Source of the DNA: Pelargonium nanum
Lineage: Eukaryota > Streptophyta > Magnoliopsida > Geraniales > Geraniaceae
Length of the DNA: 33,450 nucleotides
Direction of reading: 5' to 3'
Assembly: GCA_036897485.1 (NCBI GenBank)
Contig: JAYMTF010000572.1
Coordinates: 1-33,450, forward strand
Shown: in pieces, positions 1-12,049 of the stretch
Numbering within the stretch: position 1 is the stretch's first letter
How the letters are laid out: the number at the start of each line of letters is the position of its first letter
Notes under the pieces: generated by a model
The model's database searches: none
The model's input: the letters and a program-made list of their open reading frames with translations, nothing else
What the model was told of the DNA's origin: nothing
Position numbers and translations under genes: made by a program

Positions 1-26
1 GGGGGTATTCTCATTTTCTTGCTTTA

Positions 27-806
27 GGGCTTGTTTGGTAACACTACTCAAAAGCTATAAGCAGCTTTAAAGTAGTTTTTAAAAGCACACTTGTTTGCTT
101 AAAAAAGTTTATTGAAGCCAACAAAAGTGCTTTTGTGTTATAAAGCAAAGACAAACAAACTTGAAGTTCAATTTCTTCAAACATAAATAGTAAAACTCAA
201 ATGACCAAAATGTACATACATATTTTATATTGGTATTAATATTTGTTAAAGGAATGCACAACATTTCAGATCATTATTCACACACGCGCGCACGCGCGCA
301 CACACACACATATATATATATCTTAAATAATCAGCTCGTAATATCCAAATGTCAACATTTTTACAAGAACAATCAACCTATATACTTAGAAGGTCAACTT
401 TTAAAATTTAAACGTCAACCTTTTTATAAGAACAATCAACTTTTGTACAAAAAATGTCAACATTTTCTATCCAAATGTCAACTTTTTTGTAAGAGTATCC
501 AACCTTTATGCTAAAAATCTAAATGTCTACTTTAATGTGATAAATGTTAGTTAATTAATATGTAAAAGTGAGGATATATATGGAAACTATTTTAGTTCTC
601 TTATTGCTTCTGCTTTTAGGTCAGACAGAAGCAAAAAAAAAAAAAAATTGCTTCTTGCAAAACAACAATGATTACAAAAGCTATCCAAAATCACCATAGA
701 AGCAAACATAAGAATAGATTTTATCTTCTGCAACTATCTAATATGGCAACATGTCAATGAATTTGTCGGGGCCAAAAGCCATCTAGTAGTGTTACCAAAC
801 AAGCCC
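27..806. mobile_element. Tourist-like (PIF/Harbinger) MITE, complete
   Basis: The 22 bases at 27-48, beginning GGGCTTGTTTGGTAACAC, are the exact reverse complement of 785-806, giving perfect terminal inverted repeats. The element is flanked on both sides by TTA (24-26 and 807-809), the 3-bp target duplication typical of PIF/Harbinger elements, and the GGGCTTGTTTGG start fits Tourist-type ends. At 780 bp it has no transposase-length reading frame, so it must be non-autonomous. Inside are a CA/CG/TA dinucleotide tract (about 281-320) and a minisatellite (about 350-500). The perfect ends suggest a fairly recent insertion. A hAT assignment is less likely because no 8-bp duplication is visible. 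Confidence 0.88.
350..535. repeat. minisatellite inside the MITE
   Basis: Variants of GTCAACWTTTTTNNAAGA recur near 351, 414 and 477 (spacing about 63 bp), with shorter GTCAAC-starting copies between them at about 393 and 456. Each long copy is followed by an AACAATCAACC-like stretch. This array explains the open frame across 230-514, which is not a gene: its translation simply repeats the unit. Confidence 0.7.
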
Positions 807-809
807 TTA

Positions 810-2830
810 TACATCCATATGGATCATTTAACGAATTTTTGAAATATAAGTTGTATCATAATAAATTGAGAATGTGAATAAGAAATATAAGTTTAATTCA
901 AACACTATCAATAAAAAAAACTCATTCTTACTCTCATCCTAAAATTTATATTCCAAATACAACCACATTCTTGTTTGCAACATTACATTTTAGAGGTAAA
1001 GTGGGACCTGTAAATTGTAATTATCACTACAACAAGTAATTTTCAACTAATTGTGCCATATAATTATAATTACCAGTACACTAATAAGTAATCACATTCA
1101 CAGCCAAATAATTCTCACTTTTCAATTCAGTCATTACTGATGGCTTTGTTTCTAATAAAATAAAATCCCACTAACCAAAAGAGCATATAGCAGCCTCTTT
1201 TGGTCTCTCCACTTAATCAACTCAAACCACTTTTAAAATAAACAATCCAATTCCAATAAACTTTTCTCAATATTAATAATACCTCCCAAAGAAGATTAAA
1301 AAAAATGCTAAACAGCTTCTTCAATTGTAATATCAGTAATTTTGGTAGTAGGTGTTGAAATTGTTCTTCAATATGTATTAATGAATATACCATATTTCAC
1401 TTGTGTTATACAACAAGAAATAGCACATCACAGTAGTATAAAAATTATGAATTATGAGTCACAATTAATGCAACATTATTTTATTCAACCTTTCTTTGCT
1501 TAAATAAGCTTCTTTCATTATGGTTGATTTTGTGCATGCATCTAATGATCTAGTGTAATTAATAAGCAAAGAAGTCAAGCAAGCCCTCACAAATGGGCAC
1601 TGCTACATCAGCAGATCAAGATCAATATAGTATGTAGACCCAACAATATATTGTATGCAACTTAGGAAACAACACTCACATGTATACACTAATATTCTTT
1701 AAATCCTATAACTTCACAATTAATGAAAAGTTAAGGCTCCAAACTTCTTCATTGATTGTATATGTGGAGAAATGGTTGGAATGTGGAATTGTATCAGTTA
1801 TGTATATACACGATATATTGGAACTCTCAATTTGTATCACATCAGTCATAAGATCAATTACAAGAGAGAAAATTATCGAATCAAGAATAAAAAGCAAATG
1901 TATACATGCAAAAACTGACACACGGCCGTGGGCATATCCCAGGCCTATCAGCTTCGTCCAGTTAGCCCGTTTTGGCCTAATTTTGTCTCAATTTGTCCCA
2001 TATTGATACGTGAAACATACAATCCGACTTCGAGAACAGGTCACCAAACAACCAACAGTCCCCACGACCTGGTCGAAAATACTCATTTTGATCACACATG
2101 TCTATATTCAACTTATCTAGTTTCATACATTCTCTCCACCAATCAGAATCAGAGAGCTACTCCTATATATACTCCTAAGGCCTAGGTACAACAACATTCT
2201 TACACACTTGTAAATTATAGTTGGTAAGCCCAATTCACTTACTCTCACGTCGGAGAAAAACTTCAGTACTACGCACAAATTTGCATCTAACGCGTGCTCT
2301 TCCGTTGTAGAAAAAATCAAGTGCACGCACATAAATCAATTTTAGTCGCTAGACTACATTGACAAGCTTCCACCCAAACAATAAAAAAATATCATATCAA
2401 TATACAATGTGGATTAATACTCTTCCAACTTAAGTGAGCGAAGATTTTTGGTTCTTATAAATATTATTACTTTCTTGCATTATTAGTGAACCTAATAAAT
2501 ATTGTTTCCTTCTGTGCTTGCATAATCTTTTGTAGTTTTGTGCCATCCCATGCATGATTCGTTTGACATTTTCTCTCTCTCTCTATTTTTTATATATAAC
2601 ATGTTTCACGTTTTAGTTATTCCCCTAAAAAATGTCAAAAATCTTAAATGCTTCCCCTATTATTATATACATGCTTAAACTTTCAACTTCCTAGTTTGAA
2701 CAACCAAATATAATAATGCTATAGATGAATGGCAACAATGTTTAATAATTGAATTAGTAATATGGAAATCAAGCAAGTTGACATAGCCGAAAGTTAAGGA
2801 TTCAGAAGACTCACAGTTAGACCTGGAAGC
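810..2830. other. AT-rich intergenic region, no supported gene
   Basis: No reading frame here has plant-gene codon character. A CCAAT motif (about 2137), a TATA-like CTATATATA (about 2162) and a short stretch with a CTCACGTCGGAG motif (about 2244-2255) resemble a promoter or LTR fragment, but no matching second copy or terminus is visible in the window. The remainder is AT-rich sequence with short A or T runs. Confidence 0.6.
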
Positions 2831-2833
2831 ATC

Positions 2834-4700
2834 TCAAAACCGATGAAATGTCAAAGACCCGTCGGCGTCGCACTCTACTCTGTCTCCTCGAACCATCCAT
2901 TTCGTCCAACTTTGGCTTATACCTATAATTGCAGACAATATTGTAACCATTACAAGGCTTATAACAATCTACTAATAAAGATCTTTGAAGAGAAATGAGC
3001 TATCAGTGATGCCTAAAGTAGAGATGATGAGTTATCAATATAAACCTATATAGATTCATATTGCAATATGTTTACATGTATATATAATCAACCAATAAAT
3101 GCAAGCTGACAAGTGGATGTTAGTATTAGAACATGCAGACAAGTTGGTGAGTTTCTTGATTTGTTAGCTAAAACTAGAGAAACAACATTTGCATTTGCAG
3201 AGACATTTAATGTTCTAGTTTGATTGTTAAGTGAAGAAAGAGAGGCTATCATGTTCTTCATGTGCTGGCATGCATGTTGCTAGTAAGATATATTCAACTA
3301 CTTCAGTAAGTTGGTACCTTTTTTGAGGTTTTATTGAAATGCAGTTAGCTGTGGAAGAAGACATGAAGTAGGGGACCAACTCTTGCAAACCCTTAAATAT
3401 TTTCCAAAATGAATCATGGAGAATTAGAGACTCACCTAACAGTTTCGCAGGCGGCGGATGGTCATCCTGATCATCAACCGCTGCTAGAACCAAAAGTAGA
3501 GACTCGGGACTTGACAGTTAGGCCTTTCTGTTACCTGGCTCGGTTGAGACAGTTAGCTGGTGGTGGCCTCCTCCTCTCGATAGAGTCCAGGCGAAAAGGA
3601 GCAAATCATCTGTCGGGAAAAGCAATTGAAACATTATCAGTATGTATACGAACAAGAAGTTGAAGGCGATAGAATAGGAAAGGGATGTCTTCCCCTTCTC
3701 CAGCTCCTCTCATAAATCAAACCAAACATGAATATCAATGCAGCCAAAATTAAATAAAACAATGCTAATAGTGAAAGGGACTGCAATAAACAAGCTCTAA
3801 ATATAGTATCTAAGAATGAGTTCAACTGAGAGAAAAAAAAAAGTACTAGGAAACACAAACCTTTAGCAGCCTCCTGGTTGGATAGGTTTAGACAGCAAGT
3901 AGAAGGTGAACCAAACAATATTGTGTTCTTCAAAATATAGATAAGAAAGAGAGAATGAGCAGATCAAAGTATGCACATATATATAAATTATTGATTTCAA
4001 GAGTGCAGCAATACAGTAGCAGGTCAAGGTTTGTAAGAAAAACATAGCTTCTATCCTTACATATTCAGGCATATTTTATAGTACATGACTACCATAACTA
4101 TGCTACATGAAATTATTACAAAACTTAAGGTGGACTTTGTACAACATGCAACAAAATAACACAATTCACATTACATAAGGAGAATTGCATATAGTATGAT
4201 AAGTAGTTAACATAAAGAACAAAACTGAGAAAGATTTACATGGCAATTTAAATTTCAGACATACAACAAATTCAACCAGTCTAGTCATTAGGTTCCAGCC
4301 TTGACAATTTTAAATGTGTACAAATAAATTTTGTACAAGAAAATTCAGCATTCAGCTGCGCAGACCTCGCTTTCACAATGAAAGTATTCGACTCCCATTG
4401 AGAACCCATCATTGAGGACACTGAAAACAGAGTAATGGAAAAAATATACATACATGACCAAGATGGATCCTCAAAGCTAGCTTGAATACAAGTAAAACTC
4501 GTCTGGATATTTTCAAAGACTCAAAGCTAGATACATTGTTTATAGTTATAAAGATATAAGACAATAAGAACCCATCTGGATCCTTGAATTTACACAAATA
4601 ACTCATCTCTATTTGACCTACCGACCCAGAAGGTCTTGCCGTGTAGACAAAAACAGCTTTCAGACACTTTCAGCATATGATCGTGAGCGAGGGCTGGCAT
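2834..4700 (-). CDS. candidate small multi-exon gene or spliced 3' UTR/lncRNA
   Basis: I do not recognise this product. An ATG at 4700-4698 opens a frame (4700-4618) that joins a donor at GGTAG/GTCAAA to an acceptor TTTTCAG before 4420. That frame then ends at a TGA (4347-4345), giving 52 aa. If a donor at 4365 (GAG/GTCTGC) is used instead, the frame can continue in phase through segments 3927-3861, 3609-3535, 3483-3436 and 2922-2834, giving about 138 aa and ending in TFHRF. Three successive junctions are phase 1, and GC content rises in these segments. Against it: one implied intron is only 51 nt, the first segment lies 98 bp from the NAT12 stop on the same strand, and no family resemblance is evident. 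It may equally be spliced NAT12 3' UTR or a non-coding RNA. Confidence 0.25.
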
Positions 4701-4798
4701 TTTAGAATCAAAACACGAAAAAGAATCCCCCCGCAGAAAAAGCTGTTGTTGAGCAAGACAATGTAATTATAGCCGACATACCAACAAATTGACTCCAC

Positions 4799-7700
4799 TT
4801 AAAGCCCAACCCACTTCACCCATCTGAAAACTCGCCCAACTCTAAAGGGTAACTCGTAGTCTTTGGCAACAGCAGGCTCTCTCCTTGCAGCCTCAGAGTC
4901 GGACCAGACATATACACCACGTTCTTGCCTACCACCAGGGACAGTATTGTCCAAGATAAAAGCCACAAGGAATGCAATCATCATGTGCAATGATAGTAAT
5001 GTGTTCATTACATAGTTCACCTACAAAGAAAACACATATACTATAAGTTTAACCTTGTGGGTGGCTAGAATGATACACTGGCACAAGAATTGTGGTGCTG
5101 CAATCCATATGATTAACCAAGTAAAGATGAATAAGAAAACACTCAGATTAAGTAGAAATCAAGTTTACCCCTCCATATTTGCCGTGGAAAGGACCGTGAG
5201 AAGCCACAATGTATGGCTGAAAATAACTAGGAACAGATAAGTTGGTATTGGGAGATATGCCATATTGTTGAAAGTAGGCTGGTACCGACAAGGAGAAAAA
5301 CAAAGAAAGCCCAACTATGATAATGTTCCGAGAGCTTCCAGCCTCACTATAACGTAGATTTGACAAACCCAATGCTGCAAGCATTGCCCACATGAAGCAG
5401 AGAAGTGCAGCAACCATAACTTGAGTAATTGAAGCAATAAACCCTCCAACTTTACCTGTACGAGAGACAGTAACAGAATTACGATGAAGTGTGAACAGAT
5501 AATTAACAAGGAAATCATTTCTGCTTAAAATTTCTACAAATAAAAACTATCTCGTCGAATTGTGTTGCATATAGCAATAAGACCTATTAACAGGTATTGA
5601 TGTATATACATGTGATAACAGTAAAACATCTCAAAGTGATCATTTTAGGTATCTTGGATCTTTAATCCAAAGAGACTGAGAGATTGAAGAGGGTGTTAAA
5701 AATTGGATTAGTGTAGGGTTTCGCTAGTTCTTTGTAATAAGAGAATGTCTCTACCATCTAAAGGGAAGTTCTACAGGATAGCTATACGGCCAGCAATCCA
5801 AGGAGGCTGCAGAAAATCGTTTAAGGTGGCTTTGATATGTACAGCATACAGTGAGAATTCTTATATTATAAAATATACTACATTAATACTCCAAGTCCTC
5901 GGTGATGCTCTAAGATAAGCAACTTTTATGATAAACATTTTCGATCATTTGTCTGCTAGAGTTTATACATATATACATGCACATACGTATATTATATATC
6001 CAAAGATTTCGTACAATGGAGTATAATCCCATGTTTGAAGCAGTTATTTAACAATATAAAATGTACACTAAAATGAACAAAATTAAATCTCCAATATGTG
6101 AGAGCAAGAGAGAATATATCCAAAAAAAATGATAACGAATGGCATGAGATGACATTTAGAAGCCAAAAATTTTAACTTAGAAACCTGAAAGGCACATACC
6201 TACAAGGGATAAAGCAATCAAAATGCACGCCCCTAGCTCAACTGCTCTCCTGCTTCCCATCTTAGTGACGGCAATGGTGTGCACATTTTCAGTTAGAGTA
6301 GTGGATCCAGTCCCTGTCCCCCAGAGACCAGCCAAGACACTACAAATACCTTCAAGACCAATCCCTCGACTTACTACACCTGAGGTTGGAGGTCTAGATG
6401 CCACCAGTAATGATGAAGCATGATATGAACCCACCTAGCAAGTATAAAACTAAACAATCAAAAAACAGATAATCATTCAAGGTTTCATTATACATCAAAT
6501 TAGCATTTTTGAACATAATACAGCAGAGAAATACAAACATGCGAGGTTCAATACTTCCTTGATTTAAGTTCCAACCAAATATAAGAAATAGACAAAATAA
6601 AATGTTGGATGAAGTTATCAAGACATCATCTAATGAATGATCACTAAAAATCAATGAAATTCTTCAATTTCAGACTAAGACTCTTTAAAGAGAATGGATA
6701 AGGACACATCCCCAGAAGTTTTCAGAATGTAGAAGAAATTCCTCAGAGACATTGAAATTAATTCTTAACTAAAATTATTTTGTCCTCTACTTTTTCATCT
6801 TGTGCTTTGATTGACAAAGAAAACACAAACAAGTGTATATGAGAACATCTAGTATTTACTTCTCGTGTAAGCTTCAAAACTTTATTCCATGAAATCAAAC
6901 AGAGAAGTATTTCTAAGAAAGGCAGGGCAAAAACTTGAGTTCACACTCAGTCAAATGTACTTAAACTTAAAGAGACAATCAAAGCATGAATTTGTATAAC
7001 ATAACAATGAATACAACTTTATAAAATAAAAACTAACCGAATCCACTGAAGTGATTATGGACACCGCGCACATGACAAGAGCCGTCTTCCAGTGGAAGAC
7101 AGGAGTTCCCCATTGTAATGGATAAGGAAACCTGATCCATGGGGAAGATTTTAATGCATGAGAAGTATCAACTCGGCAATGCTTCATCCTGGATATATGC
7201 TTTCTGCAATGATCAGATATCATATTTGAAGGGGGTACATTTATATCACAACCTTTGTAGGTATAAATCCCTGCCTCAGTCAAAAGAAAAGCAGCTGCCC
7301 ATGTGATTGCCAAACCCAACGGAACCTGACAAATAAAAAAACAGTCATTCAAGAGTCAAAGTGGAAAGCTGGAATATCATTAAAATACATCTACTGGAGC
7401 AGCAATGAGTGAGATGGACAGAAATATGAGTCAGTTATAAACTTACAGCATATATTAGGAATACGCGATGACCCAAAACAGATATCTTGCGAAGGTACTG
7501 CAAAAAATATGCCAGAAATATATTGAACATTTTAGCACAAAATGCAATTTAAGTCTACACTTGAAAAGAGCTAAAAGAAAATACAACTAAAGAACAATGT
7601 AATTGAATAGAGATCCAACGCAGTTCACCCGGGCTTACAAGAGAAAAAAGAATAACCACCAATATCTGCACCGCACCAATCTCAAGACAGGTACCTACTA

Positions 7701-10700
7701 GTGGGAAACCATAACTATAAAAAGAGAGCCCAACAGCAGCAACAGTTGGGGCTACCACAACAGGATTGATCAACCTGAAAAAGCAAAGTAAAGGACCTGG
7801 AGCTGAGTTACTTACTGCATTTTATCCTGGCACTCAATGCGTTAAAAATTTAAAATTATAGTACTAGCAAATACAGAATCTAGCATGATTTTGAGATGGC
7901 AGTATGCTGAGTCAATATGCAAATTGCATTCTGTGATGCCAAATTAGTCTGCCACAGAATAATCTATCATGTTCAGTTTATTATACATTTTTTATACTTT
8001 AAATACTTCTTGAAAATCATTAATACTGTCCGAATGAGGTCAAAGAAATAAATCATGATAATTTTTGCAGTCATTATTTAAAATAGTGGTGTCCATGTGG
8101 GTGAGAGTTAGAGGTTACCAATGATTCTAGTAATAGAGAGCAATATTATAAGTAATTATGATAGATGCAATGTAGCAACCACACAAATAGAAGCTCCACA
8201 TATAGCACTTGAAGCACCATAACTCTAGCAGATTTCAAGCAAGCTGTCCAACAATATTATTTTTAACTGAACGAAATGACAAATAAGTGGTACTAAAATA
8301 ATATGTTCCAAACATGAAGAGCAATGATGAGAATGAAACCATACCTCAAAATAGCTGACATCAGCCCAGTATAGCCAAGTATTGCTTGAAAAGCAGATGC
8401 AATAATGATAGCTCCCTGCAGCTCCTTCATTATATGCTTGAAATTCTGCCATTTGAAGTGGTTTATCATGAGACTTGTTACAGTTTCGACTTAAATATAT
8501 TGAATTCATAAACAGTAAAGAAGAAATTACCATGATAAATCAAGAATAACACATCAAACAAAACAAGGAAAAATTCTTAATGAACAATATTAACCACCCA
8601 ATGGGAAAAATGCAAAGCACAGTGGAGAAAAAATGAAAAAAAGTCTAATACAGTTTTCTTTTATTAACTCGTAGGAAATAATATCATGACATCTAGAATT
8701 AAAGTTGCTTGTCAAACTTGCTTAAATTTGCTCAGTAATTCCAGATAGGTGTAACTGTTAAGTTGAATACCTGCAAACTCCATGGAGTCAGTTAAAGTGA
8801 TCCTGCTACTGTGGAAAGGAAGGAGGAAAAAAAAAACTAAACGCGCTCAACTAGGTATTTTTTGAGCTATAACGTGATACTTTGAAATCTGATGGAAACG
8901 CATAAATTTCATCATCAATATAAGGTCAGAGAAGATATAACTCTTTTGAAGAATTTATATCCCCTGTCGAAACACGCTTGAATATGTTCTGTAAGTTCAT
9001 ACAACTTGAATGCAGTAAACCCTTCATCTAAAGGTTGTGTTTCCAAATTCCAATAACTGAAACCTTTTTCTATCTCATTCCCTTAAAACAAACTCCCAAC
9101 CCAAACTCTGACCCAACAAAGCTGCCAGTAAATATGGATAATCTTACACCCTACGCATACAACACATACATGAAAGTTCAGGAGGATGGTAATGAAAATA
9201 ACTAGGAAGTAACAAATTCACATGAAAACTGATCAGTATCACAAGAATGATTTTGCAATTGTTTACTCGTTAAATCAAAAGCATATTGTAGAGTGAATAG
9301 AGCAATTATAAGAATTAAGAGAAGATGGTTGTAATGCTCAGATAACAAATTTTCGAGAACTCGTTCGTGTTAATAAATCAGAAAAAATGGATAAAGTTTT
9401 GCTTCATCTTACACAGAAGGACAAGAAATTAAACTACTCGAAATGAAGGATCATAGAGTTCATGAATTATGAACCAAACCAAAAGACAAATATATACAAA
9501 AAAATGTGAGACTATGAAGGTATATTAGCTTTCCACATTGCCTCTCAGAGAGGTTGGAAAGAATTAATATTCATCCCATCATCCTGTGGAACCGATAATT
9601 AATATGACGAATGATTTTGCTTGCTGGTTATCTTTATTTCATATGCAACAGTGTTGCTGGCAATCTTGCGACTCGTTACAGTAAAAACAAAATCTAGAAT
9701 CAAATCCAACAGTGAAGAAGAGTGTAGTCAAGATACGGGCATGGCATGAGGAAGGATGGAGTTTTGATGTTATCGTGCCACTGTTTAGTGGAAATGTTTA
9801 GTAATGACAACTAAGGTCACAATGAGTGCCAAACAAAAAGTTCTACATGAATGAAATGACTCAAAGTAGTTGTTAGAAGTTTTATAGCATGAAAGCGCAG
9901 ACCCAACCAATTAGCAAGTCCAGCTAAATAAGAGCTTAACAAAAAGCTAAGAAGGTCATAATATCCTTTTATACAAATCGGTCATTTAGATATACCATTG
10001 TGCATGCCAAAAACCATGTTTTAAACAAAAATGGTATGCTCAATTATGAGGGGAAGATACTGCACATATTATTGAAAAGTATGTACATACTACATAACAC
10101 TAGTAAAATCAAAATTGCTCTATGAAGACAGGAGAATGAAATTACACAATATAAAACCCTAACTTCTATTACTTGCTTTCTTAAAATATTAAGCATTACC
10201 TAGTGCCATTAGAACCTATGTATCATCTTTATGCCTGTAACTTCAGTTTTGGTAAGTTATACAGCATTATGCACGATGAGTTTAAGCATATATACATAAT
10301 ATTATATGTACGTAATATATAAACACAAATATAAGTATATTTGTGTGTCTAAGGAACAATGCTACACAATTGTGAGTATTTTAGTCTATTGCTTAGTGAT
10401 TTGATATAGCTGAATGTTAACAAACACAAAAAACACAAGTGCAAAGTTCTTTTTTAGCAATTTAAGATAGAAGAGTTTAGGATCGTACATTTCCTTCCAG
10501 TCCTTGAAACTCTTGGGAATTGATTATCGCCAATGCTGGAGCCAAGTAAACAAATGAAGGACCTTGTATTAAGGGCAACCTTGACCCAAATGATGTATGT
10601 AACAGTGTGGTCACTCCTGAAACAAATAGGACCGTCGATACCACTATCGAAGTATCCTCCTACATCCACTAACCCAATCAGACAAAGCCATATATGCCAT

Positions 10701-11669
10701 ATTTTACACAGAACATGTAGATTTTTTTCTTGGGAAATAATATTTAACACTTAAAAGTTAGATTAAGAGTGCTCACTTGAGTGCCGCCCATTGCTGGAGC
10801 TATGACGAGCGGAATAAGAATCAAAGAACCCAACAATGAAAGGTAATGCTGGAATCCGTATAGACCAATTGGCACTGGAACAATTTACAAACATACAAAA
10901 GCCATTTCAAATTGTTGAAATATAAATAATATTAAATAAAAAAACACATCTTTTACTGTCAAAATGTTTTTTTTTTGTTTAATTAGTGCCAATGGCAAGT
11001 AAAATAATGAACTTTGCAGAAGCATAGGCCTTTTCATACCATCAATCGTTCTCAAAAAGTTAAACTACTATTATATCTACTAACCACTAATAAACAATTT
11101 GTGACAGAAACTCATCTGAATTACCAACATAATCAACTGAAATAAAATCTATTGACAAGTAAAAACTGACCGAGTCCAGGTGTGTCTCTGAGCTCGTATT
11201 TCATGTGCGAATGCCTTGCCCCAAACCCATCGTCATCAACAACACTCTGCGGCAACACATCAATCACCTCCTCACTCCTCGCCGGTCTCCGGGGCTGCGC
11301 CGGCGGGTCCACAGTACCATTGGGGGCGGGGGTCGAACTCTTAGGCACTCCATCGGAGTCCCTCCGCCTCTTCACACTCTGATCCTTACCATTCGACGGC
11401 GGAACCTTCACGCTGTCTTGCTCTCCGTTCACCGCCGGCGGCGGCGCGGCCCTAGGCTTGCCGGCTTCGAGATCCGGCTTGGAATCAGGCTGCTTCGAAG
11501 GTTTGGGCGGAAGTGAAATCTGGCCGGAGTCGCTGGCATTGGTCTCGCCGGAGAACTTGGGACGGAAACCGGTGCGCTGGGCCCAGGAAGCCGGCGGCAT
11601 TGCTTTGGATTCCGGTGCCGGTGGCCATGGACCGGGACGGGGACGGGTCTTGGGGTCGGAGGTGGCCAT
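4799..11669 (-). CDS. NAT12: nucleobase-ascorbate transporter 12 (NAT12-like), 10 exons
   Basis: Membrane permease of the NAT/NCS2 family; plant members are assigned nucleobase or ascorbate transport, but the substrate of NAT12 is not settled. Exons: 11669-11171, 10874-10777, 10659-10489, 8445-8345, 7774-7639, 7497-7447, 7325-7038, 6434-6200, 5455-5169, 5020-4799. All junctions are GT-AG and in phase, totalling 2088 nt (695 aa), close to the roughly 700 aa of Arabidopsis NAT12. Residues 1-165 form the hydrophilic, proline-rich N-terminal extension typical of NAT12 (start MATSDPKTRPRPGPWPP). The TM1 motif GFQHYLS lies near residue 174, and the NAT signature region GLWGTGTGSTTLTENV near 484-500. 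The rest is hydrophobic, multi-spanning sequence ending FRWVKWVGL. The start is the only ATG that keeps the family N-terminus. Intron 3 is about 2.0 kb. The gene appears intact. Confidence 0.96.
5644..5799 (+). mobile_element. LINE reverse-transcriptase fragment in NAT12 intron 8
   Basis: On the + strand, antisense to NAT12, the conceptual translation starts FRYLGSLIQRD, then has a stop, then EIEEGV. Further on, after more stops and a -1 shift, it reads LKG then KFYRIAIRPAI. These match the conserved C-terminal part of plant non-LTR reverse transcriptases (the YLGS-x-IQRDGEIEEDV and LKGKFYRTAIRP blocks). The copy is short, stop-ridden and frameshifted, so it is a dead fragment. It lies between exons 8 and 9 and does not touch a splice site. 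Confidence 0.75.
8446..10488 (-). other. large intron 3 of NAT12 (about 2.0 kb)
   Basis: The donor GTACGATC follows exon 3 and the acceptor is TGGCAG before exon 4. I see no open frame, RNA gene or clear transposon terminus in it. The sequence is AT-rich and unstructured by eye. It is far longer than the other introns of the gene (about 74 to 860 bp), which suggests an old insertion now too decayed to recognise. Confidence 0.7.
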
Positions 11670-11960
11670 AGGAAGCTAGTGGGGCATAGCTAGAATGAGG
11701 AATGTGAGCAGATCTGGGGGTGGGGTGGGTAGGGTTTGAGAGAAGAGGAAATGCACAGAGAACGAGAAGAGAAGAGAAGAGAATGGAGAGTTAGGGTTTG
11801 TGGGGAAGAGAGCAAAGAAGAGGTTAGAGATAAACAGAGAGGTGTTTGGATTGTACTTTGTAGAGAGAGAGATTGTGAAAGTGAGTGAAGAGAGAAGTGA
11901 GTGAGTGAGTGAGTGAGTCTGGGGAAGAGAGTGGGAAACGCCAAAACAGCTGAAACCGCG
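11670..11960 (-). promoter_or_regulatory. pyrimidine-rich leader/promoter of NAT12
   Basis: Upstream of the NAT12 ATG the transcribed strand is strongly CT-rich. It contains a run of CACT/ACTC repeats (plus-strand GAGT units about 11893-11918) and CTCTCTCT blocks (about 11860-11875). CT-rich leaders of this kind are common in plant 5' UTRs. The frames crossing it have no ATG in a good context. The transcription start cannot be placed from sequence alone. Confidence 0.5.
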
Positions 11961-12020
11961 TTTTGTTTATTTTTCCCCCTGATTTACGGGATAATGTAAT
12001 AAAATACACTCACGCCTTTG

Positions 12021-12044
12021 CAATGCCAATGCCAATGCCAATGC
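12021..12044. repeat. CAATGC hexanucleotide repeat, 4 copies
   Basis: Four perfect head-to-tail copies of CAATGC lie upstream of the NAT12 leader. It is a short microsatellite with no evident function. Confidence 0.8.
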
Positions 12045-12049
12045 ACGGG

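Noticed and set aside
230..514. 94-residue open frame with Lys/Asn-rich repeats
   Set aside because: It lies wholly inside the MITE and translates the minisatellite; it is not a gene.
1917..2335. Possible solo-LTR fragment (TATA-like CTATATATA, CTCACGTCGGAG)
   Set aside because: There is no second copy, no TG...CA ends with target duplication, and no primer-binding site; it could be any promoter-like DNA.
11133..11679. Several long + strand frames opposite NAT12 exon 1
   Set aside because: These are shadows of GC-rich coding DNA on the minus strand, without family resemblance.
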